Shown here: one piece after another, positions 56,585 to 64,000 of the stretch | Layout of the letters: every line of letters begins with the position of its first letter | Position numbering within the stretch: position 1 is the stretch's first letter | Assembly: GCF_022539505.1 (NCBI RefSeq) | Contig: NC_061514.1 | Span: 40,970,869 to 41,034,868 of the forward strand | Source: Lolium rigidum | Taxonomy: Eukaryota > Streptophyta > Magnoliopsida > Poales > Poaceae | Direction: 5' to 3' | DNA length: 64,000 nucleotides | Program-made: the position numbers and the translations under genes | The notes under the pieces: model-generated | What the model was told of the DNA's origin: nothing | The model's input: only the letters and a program-made list of their open reading frames with translations | Database searches by the model: none

Positions 56585-59500
56585 TTACGTGCATGGCCAA
56601 CGTCCTTGAATGTTTGCGCTCGCTTTCCTTGATTGGATATGTTGATCTTGGAAACTTCCATGGCCAACGTCCTTGAATAAGCTTAACATAAAGAAGGGTT
56701 TCTTTTGGAAATAGGGAGGGGCCTGCAAATGATACATGAATGTAATGCCGGGGTGTTACGTGTAAAATTTGTGCGAATCTCAAAGTACATAGTGCGGCCA
56801 GGATAAGCCTGGGACGCCCACGTATATGTAGACTATGATATTCGGCTAGAGGGACATGTCATGCCTTTGCTTCTTTCTATTATTTTCCAGTCGCATAGAT
56901 TAAAGGGAGGTTACATATGTGTATGTATAGCAGCTAACCTAGCTCTGATTAAAGGGAGGTTACATATGTCGCATAGACTACCCTGCAAGTTAGCTATGTC
57001 AAATGTCCTAGGCCCTTCATTCATAGAGTTGTATGTATATACACTTACCAGTACTGTACATAATGTGGTCTATGGCTTTGGATGGAGACTATATAGAGCA
57101 GACAAGCAGAAAAATCACTTATGTCCCCATGATACTGCAGCACAGAGTGTCCTTTTAGTCATTTATTTTTGTTATAGGTGGTTGAGTAGAGAAGAAGAAA
57201 ACCAAATTATTTCCCCCTCCATTAGCTCATGTTCTTTGACCACCAACTTATTAGAACAATTGAAATGAGTGACCTAGATCAATCAGGGGTAATTATTGTG
57301 CTTTTCCTCATTTCAACGGGTTTTTGTTTGTTAAGCTGTACTAGAAATGCAAACAACCTTCAACAAAGGTGTGTCAAAATAGACACAATGTAGGAAACTT
57401 GCTCGTGGTCAAATCTGGGAAACAGAGATAGAGAGATTTGAGGAATTGTATACGAGTTATGTTCTCCACCATGGTAGATCGCCTGGTAGAGGTTACATAA
57501 AGCGTCTTCGCTTCAGTTTTCCTTCTTAGGAATAACTACTGTTTACTCATGCCGCTATTACAGGGGAGAAACCTTCGAAGGCTCTATACCAAGGAATCTG
57601 GAGTTTATAGTACACATGTAGTTCCTCATAAACCAATTGGTAATTTCTTTTATTTTCTGATCATTGGATAAAATTCATTGATCTACTGCATAATTTTCAT
57701 GTACTAACACTGTTGTGAGGTATTTTTGTAAAAAAGAACATCAGAAATAACAGGTATATTTACCTTTTCTAAATTCTAATTCTTGCGGATAACTGAATTA
57801 ATTAGTAAATAAGTTCTTGAGCCTGTTGTTACAAGGAATCAATTTATAGATCAAAGTATCAAACAAAGAAATATGATATTAAGCTCTCTATTTGCTATAC
57901 GAACTGAACATAATATGTTGCATTTTCTATTAGCCTGAATATTTTTAGCCATGAATGATTTCTAAAAATTGTATGATCCGTTAAATAAATTTCACTCTTA
58001 TCTATACAAAAGCACCTGTAATGTTGTAAAAAGCGAATAATGGAGTGTTGGAAAAAATGCAAACATTGATTGCTACTTCATATTTAGGCTCCAGGAACTT
58101 CTCATTTTATACGGTGGTTCCTATTTCACATAAACCTGACATTTTTTATCATAAGATGTGCCTCATCTTTTGATGACCTGCGATTCACAATGGGATTTAA
58201 ATATAGACATTACCATCTGTTCCGGGATTTATAATCCTTTCACAGATATTGATCCCTTCAATTGGTCACCAGGTGTTTAAACATAAATGGTTTCCTGATG
58301 CCATAAGAAGAGTAGTCTGGCTTACCATAGCCAAGTGATGAGTCTCCTTTTGCAATTAGATCTGGGCTCTTTGGCGAGGAATAAGATTATTTTTTCGCTC
58401 TAAATACAGAAGGTGAATTCAGTGCACATCCTAGGTTGTTGGTACGACATCATGTAGATATTTGTACCAATGAATTAAGGGCAATCTATTTTTGTACTTT
58501 TTTCATCAGAAATGGGAGCCTGTTATGATGTTAACATAAATCTGTTCCTAAGTCCTAGCTATTCCTTCTCTAGGAATTTGAGAAGGTTTCTCCTATTTGT
58601 GGTGAAAGCGAGGCTGGAATAGCTCCCATGGGCAGTTGCAGGAATAGAGGAGGGGAAGCAGAGCAAATGTAGAACCAGAGTAGGCAAGAAAGAAGGATAA
58701 ATTAGTAGATCATTATCCCCAACCAAATTTGGTCATCCTCAGGCAACCTGGGTAAATTTATGTCAAAGGGCACAAATAATTGATTCTCTAACTAAAATCT
58801 GACTCTTCTTTTTCCCCGTGTCATGATTTTAATTCAGAAAGGGGAAATATAAAATTAGAAGGGAAAAGAAAATAACCTCAGATTTATGCTATCTGGATGA
58901 AATTAAGAACTCATTTAGCTACCGTTGTTCTCTACATTAACATTTTCCTTGCATGTGTGTTGAAGGATAGAGAGTTCAGAAATGAAGTTGAACATACTAT
59001 TTTTAGACCAGCCAGGTAGAAGTTGTAGCTTCAGCTTCAGCGATAGTAGTGGGGGTGTACAATGTGAGCTTATTACATGCTAATTAACTAATTTACTTGC
59101 ATACTAATATCTGAAAATATAATAAGCATGCTCTAAAATTTAGAACTGATGTGGTGCTCCTGTGCAGTGAAATGCTTGCATGTATAGTTTTGGTTTTGGT
59201 GTTTTGAAACTAAGCTGAACCCTGGGCTTTGTGGGTTCAGTCATCTCCGTGGCTGTCGTTGTCAATGATGAAGGCAACAGCTTCTTTGCGGAGGCGGTCG
59301 ATGAACACGGTTTTTTCCTCCTCAGTGACAGTGTCGTAAGTCGAATCCTCTGCCCTGACCTACACACGGATGGGCGCCTGAGCTGCGGATGGCCTCGGGG
59401 GCTTGCCACCGCCTCACCCCGGTGTCCAAGCGGTGAGAATGAAGGATCAGCGTATTGCTAGGTAGTATTCTGTTATGCATAGCCAGAGGACCACCAAATA

Positions 59501-61223
59501 TACATAAGATTGCACGCTAGAATATAATCATCCCTTCTATATTTCTTACTTACGCTAATTTATCCAGTAAAGATTTTGACCAGATATAAATTAGTACTTG
59601 CCAGCAGCATAGCTGCACATGCTGATGTAGAATCGAATTTGCAGAGCTATATTTTGTTCTTTGACTATATTGTAGACTTGCGCAATGGAGTCATCATGCC
59701 GGCTCGACACACCACAGGAGAAAAAGCAAGGTAAATTTTATTCCTTGCGTTGTTGCTGTCTCGAGCTTCTTTCTTGTTGCATAGGAGCACGGATTTTTGC
59801 CCCAGTTGTTAGTTTATAGATTCTGAATGTTGCATGGTACTCCATAATTTAGGAGTTCAGTTGAATTTTGTGACAGAGATTTTAGGTTCAGGGGCTGTAC
59901 TTAGTTATAAACATGAGACCGACTCATGTCAGGATGAATAAGTAGAGTACACTACAAACCATGAACTGGAGATTTCATATGGATGGTGCCTCGGTGGTAT
60001 TTGTTCCTACAAATTTAAGGAAGAGTACACTAAAATTTATGCCAGGCTTATATGAATCTGCTATCTAATGCAGTACTATGTCATTCGTTTTGGTAACACT
60101 AAAAAATGATAAATGTGACCAAATCTGTGGTCAATCCACGTCTGTCCTTATGTAAGATTATTTTCGGTGATCTGAAAGTATTTCATTTTTTCTGCTTACA
60201 AATAAAAAAGAAACAGTAAAAAACAACTATCACATATATATATGTGCTTGATCTACTAAATATATACATCTTAGAATATGGCAGATACAGTAGAATTAGT
60301 AGTACTACTAAAGTGCTTGAAGCATTAGGAGCAGTAAACACTTGTTTAAATGGGAACTAGAGGATCGGTTCAGCAGAAAGTTTTCTGGTAGCTTATATGC
60401 CTAATGGCAATGACTTATGGCATACCTACATTTTGTATGTAGTAATTATGGTATGCTTCCAATTTTATGTAATTTAATATCTTCCAATTGATAATCAGTC
60501 TAAGTATCTATTATGATGGAAAATGCATCTGATGTTGCAGAGGTAACTTGTGTAAGTTAGGCATCGATTTATCTCGACATGGCTCAGTGTTCCTTTTACC
60601 ATAGAAACATGATAATTTTTTTTCAAATATGAGTATACACCAGCCACTGTTTCTTGAGGACAGGCACCGATCGATGCACGCTTCTCTTGACTTTTGTTTG
60701 TAGTTTGCCGGAATAAGAGAGTGCACTAAGAACCATGTCCCAATGTTACCAGATAGGTTTTTCCTGAGTTATTTATCTTTTGCTTATTCTTTTTGAAATA
60801 TATTTAGCTGCAGTTGGTGATAGCTTGCACATACATTACCTCTCTCACTTATGTGACTTGCACATACAATATATTTTGTCTCTCGGTTGTGAGACCAACA
60901 TGTGCAATCTGTCATGACTAATATGAGTGATTGATGGGGAAATATTTCTGTGTTGGGTGGTTTGAGACATGCATCAGATAATGTTTCTCAGTGAGGTCTG
61001 TTGATGTGATTCTTATCTAGATTCAGGATTTTGTCCAAGATTGCTTCTGAAATCAACTAAATGCAACAACATTTGTCTTCCTTGTGAAAATCATTTGTAA
61101 GTTTTGAAGTGTTGTTGTGTACATATTTGTTGAGGAGACTGGCGAGGACAACAGGCCAAGGATAGGAGTTGTTGATTGTATGCTGGAGAAGGCATGGGAG
61201 GGAACGGTGACATAAGCATTGGT
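56585..61223. other. AT-rich 4.6-kb segment without recognisable transposon or complete gene
   Basis: No LTR, terminal repeat or transposon protein seen. A 23-bp exact repeat GATTAAAGGGAGGTTACATA (first 20 bases) lies at 56898 and 56947. Short exon-like blocks preceded by AG and with balanced codons: 58575-58662 plus strand (EFEKVSPICGESEAGIAPMG, ends at a stop); 59699-59740 plus (MESSCRLDTPQEKKQ then GTAAAT); 61116-61215 plus (VYIFVEETGEDNRPRIGVVD, stop). None is recognised. It may be a decayed or captured gene. Confidence 0.45.
59237..59356 (-). pseudogene. Possible terminal exon of an unrecognised gene
   Basis: After an acceptor-like GTGTGTAG (minus strand) the frame reads VRAEDSTYDTVTEEEKTVFI then DRLRKEAVAFIIDNDSHGDD and a stop. 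Codon usage is GC-rich against AT-rich surroundings, and the charge pattern looks like real protein. No family recognised, and no upstream exon could be assigned with confidence. Confidence 0.35.
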
Positions 61224-62110
61224 TGTCGGGGGGAAGACCCCGGATAGGGCAATGGACGCGGAGCAGCCGGCTGGCCGCTGGCCGGCTCGCGGCAAGGCCG
61301 GCTGAGGAGCAGCCGGCTGGCGCCGTGGCCGGCTGGTCCGGAAGCCGGTTGGCTCTAGGTCCTAGTCGGCCTGGCTGCGGCCACCAATGCTGTAGCTGGG
61401 CCGGCTTCTACAAGCCATATCCGACTGGGGTTTGTACCTCAGACCGACTCGAGGCTGGCGAGTCTTGCACTGGAAGGAACCGGGTTGGTGATCCGGGTTC
61501 CTAAAGTCCACGCTGACTCCATCTTCCGTAAAGCGCGGGGCACTGTGGAGCAATAGTGCCGCGCGATGGACAGGCCGTCAGGGCTTACGACGATCCGTAC
61601 TGGCTACAGTGGCTGACGGCGACAGGGACACCTCCTCCATACCGCTGACCGTGGCAGCCGGATGGGACAGGCCACGATGCCTCAACCACTCCTGACGTCA
61701 CCGCCTCGGGAAGGAGCGGAAGCCGAAGCCGGCCCAGCCGGCCGGTAAACTATAGGGTCTTATATGTAAAGTGCCGGTGCCTATATAAGCCGCACTACCC
61801 CCTCTCGTGCAGGGGATCGATCATTTTATTGCTTTCACCTACCTACAGAGCTGCCCTGTGAGAGAGACCATCGTCTTCCTTAGCCTCTCGGGGCCAGCCG
61901 GACACAGCTCTAGGAGCACCAGCATGCCTGTGTGATCATCATATACACTCATAGCAGGAGTAGAGGTTTTACCTCCACCGGAGGGCCTCGAACCTGGGTA
62001 CGTCGCCGTGTCGCTCGTGCCCATACCCGCTTCCGGATACCGCCGTGAGATCCCTCAGGAACCACTTCGATTTGCCACCCTATGGCATATGCCGTGACGA
62101 TACCACGACA
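61224..62110 (+). repeat. R3 5' LTR (887 bp)
   Basis: TGTCGGGGGGAAGACC...GATACCACGACA. A TATATAA box at 61782-61788 precedes a CGCACTACCCCCTCTCG probable start region. Only one copy is visible, so the 5' border is set by the TG terminus and the flank. Confidence 0.8.
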
Positions 62111-62426
62111 TTTGGCGCCCACCGTGGGGCCTTCAGCATCCTCGGCCGGTGTCTTCATCCGGACGGGCCTCACCATCACCACCGGCGAGCGAGTCGCTTC
62201 AGGCTTGATCTGGAGATTCGGCTCCCTCAACTGCGTCAGCGACAACGCTGGCTGCTTCGCTGACCGGCCCTTCCCAGCCGGCGGCAGCGTCATCTCCTTC
62301 GGCGGCTTCGACGTTTACGTCGCCACCGTCGCACCGCCGCGCTACCCGCGGCAGGTGCTGCGCTGCGCTAGCCCTCCTCCGCGAGCCGGCAGCAGCGCTC
62401 CCGCCAGCCCCGCCGTCGTGCAAGTC

Positions 62427-64000
62427 ATGATGGCTGGCGAGGAGCTCCCCGAGAAGAACCCGCGCACCCGCGGCCCCGGCTTGGAGCGCAACATCGACCC
62501 CAACGCCTCCGGCTCGGGCCCGAAAGCGCCACCACCACCGTCCCGGCTGGATGCAGTCCGGGCAAAGCCGAGCACCCCGCTCACGCCCGGCGGAGATCCC
62601 ACCGCCGTCGAGGCGGACTTGGAGGCGCACCGCCAGCTCCTCCTCAAGCAAACCGAAGAACTGGCTGCTGCTAAGCGCCAGATGGAGATCACCCAGCGCG
62701 AGTACAACCGCGCCCACGGCCTCACTCCAGGCGGCGACGAGCCAAGCCGAGCCGGCCATATCCGCCGCAGGGGCCGCGACCTTGGCGCTGAGATCGCCCG
62801 CGACGGCGCTCCTTCGCCGGCTCCGTCCATGGAGCTCCCCGTCTACAACACGCCCGACAAGAACATGCGCGCGGCAGAAGCCGCCGCGGAAGAGCTGAAC
62901 CGCCTTGAAGGCGAAGAGTTACGCCGTCAGACCAGGCGGGTGACTGAGCTGCTTAACGCAGCCAACAGGCAGATCGCCGACCCCAGGTATGTCAATGCCC
63001 CCAGAGCTTCTCACGCTCGTGGAGCTGCAGGCAACGACAGGGAAGGCGCCAGGGACACGGCCGAGTCCGCCTCCCCAGGACCAAGCCGGCGCCATGACTC
63101 CCGGGCCACGCACAGCTCGGGCCGGCCAAGCCACCAGCCGAGCGGCAGCGGCCGCAGCCGGCCCCCTCCAAGCCGGAACCAGGAGCAAGACTCCGGACCC
63201 CGCCGTCATCACCGGCCGGCTCCAGAAACAAGCGGCGCGCGCCAGCCGGCACACTCCCGGCTGGGCCCGCGCATCGAGCCCGCCGACGCCCGAGATCGCC
63301 TCGACCGGCTGGTCGAATCCCGCATTGCGGAGGAAGAAGCTCCAGCCGGCCCAAAGTGCTTCGGGCCCCGCATCGCCAACGAGCCCACACTCGAAGGCTT
63401 CACGCTCCCCCGTGACAGCCCCAAGTACGACGGCACCGCCAAGCCGGAGGACTGGCTGCAGGACTACTCCACCGCAGTCGGCATCGCCAAAGGCAACAAG
63501 CGCTGGGCCGTGCGCTACTCCCCCCTGATGCTGGTCGGCTCCGCCCGCACATGGCTCAACAACCTGCCAGCCGGCAGCATAAACGGCTGGCTCGACTTCG
63601 AAGCGGCCTTCATCAGCAACTTCACCGGCACCTATCGCCGGCCGGGTCGCCCCGGCAGCTCGAGATGTGCAAGCAGGGCCCCGACGAGACGGATCGCGCG
63701 TACCTGACGCGTTGGTGCGAGATGCGCAACTCCTGCGAGGGCGTGCACGAGATCCAGGCCATCAGCTTCTTCATGGGAGGCTGTCGGCCCAACACCATGC
63801 TGTGGCACAAGTTGCGCCGCAGTGACCCCAAGTCGATGGCCGCCTTGATGGCCATCGCCGACAAGTACGCGCTGGCAGAGGAAGCCGGCAAGGCGCCGGC
63901 TGATATTTCACCGGCTCCAGCAAGGCGGGACAACAACAGGCCGGCTGAGCACAAGCCGGCCGAGGGCGGTTCGCATGGCAGCCGGCGGGACAACTACCGC
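62427..64000 (+). pseudogene. R3 gag, frameshifted and truncated by the window
   Basis: The open frame reaches back into the LTR; I chose the ATG at 62427 (MMAGEELPEKNPRTRG) as the first Met with Gag-like sequence. N-terminal Pro/Ala-rich part, a coiled coil near 62600-62720 (VEADLEAHRQLLLKQTEELA), another near 62850-62970, a long Arg/Ser/Pro-rich linker, then the Gag capsid domain (FTLPRDSPKYDGTAKPEDWL, ARTWLNNLPAGSINGW). Near 63650 a lost C in a C run shifts the frame; the other frame continues LEMCKQGPDETDRAYLTRWC and FFMGGCRPNTMLWHKLRR to the window end. Confidence 0.82.

Larger units (their letters stand above)
61224..64000 (+). mobile_element. R3: GC-rich Ty3/gypsy element, 5' LTR and gag only, runs off the window
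   Basis: LTR 61224-62110, primer-site-like TTTGGCGCCCACCGTGGGGC at 62111, then gag. Strikingly GC-rich with many CCGGC(T) motifs. 5' flank ttggt (61219-61223); the 3' end is not in the window. Gag type and primer site resemble Tat-group elements. Confidence 0.85.

Overview
The window is a transposon-dense intergenic segment of a grass genome. LTR families of the kind that begin TGATACGTCTCC and end CGTATCA, a CACTA element with GTGGCGCAC subterminal repeats, and the nested layout all point to Pooideae, most likely Triticeae (wheat, barley, rye or Aegilops type). That assignment rests on remembered family resemblance, not on a database search. I see no convincing intact host gene.

Nest A (1-29780). 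The base layer (G0) is a minus-strand, short-LTR Ty3/gypsy element with a degenerate gag-pol (1-3229 and 28965-29780). Its gag was split by M1 (3230-28964, minus, target duplication gagcc). M1's 3' LTR was then hit twice: by a solo LTR of the same family (3717-5310, duplication agtac) and by P1 (5392-22824, plus, duplication tccac). P1's 3' LTR was split by N1 (12827-22181, plus). N1 was split by a solo LTR (18855-20564). M1 and P1 share LTRs, leader, long 3' noncoding region and polypurine tracts but carry different proteins: P1 a Gag-protease, M1 a 214-residue protein I do not recognise. Neither has reverse transcriptase. N1 is a Tat-type gypsy element with a second RNase H and an acidic antisense ORF.

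Middle (29781-37837). A candidate Helitron (about 29838-36216) has a hairpin-CTAG 3' end and holds a 447-bp tandem duplication, gene-like GC-rich leader sequence and a LINE 3' fragment. GC-rich and AT-rich sequence without a clear gene follows.

Nest B (37838-56584). R2 is a large gypsy element with gag and protease on the plus strand, no RT, RNase H or integrase, and a spliced antisense gene of the 'putative gypsy type transposon' (PF04195-like) family downstream. A 9.2-kb CACTA transposon (38415-47634, duplication aag) sits 35 bp inside R2, next to its primer-binding site. The CACTA carries a transposase tail, a broken gene ending in a Ulp1-like peptidase domain that lacks its catalytic residues, a hairpin tandem array, and a small intact ORF with an RNase H1-type hybrid-binding domain plus a C-terminal membrane helix.

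Right side (56585-64000). A 4.6-kb AT-rich stretch with a few short exon-like blocks is followed by the 5' LTR and gag of another GC-rich gypsy element (R3, from 61224) that runs off the window.

Recurring theme: M1, P1 and R2 all look non-autonomous, each pairing retained cis signals (LTR, PBS, multiplied polypurine tracts) with an unusual coding payload. They would need enzymes supplied in trans.
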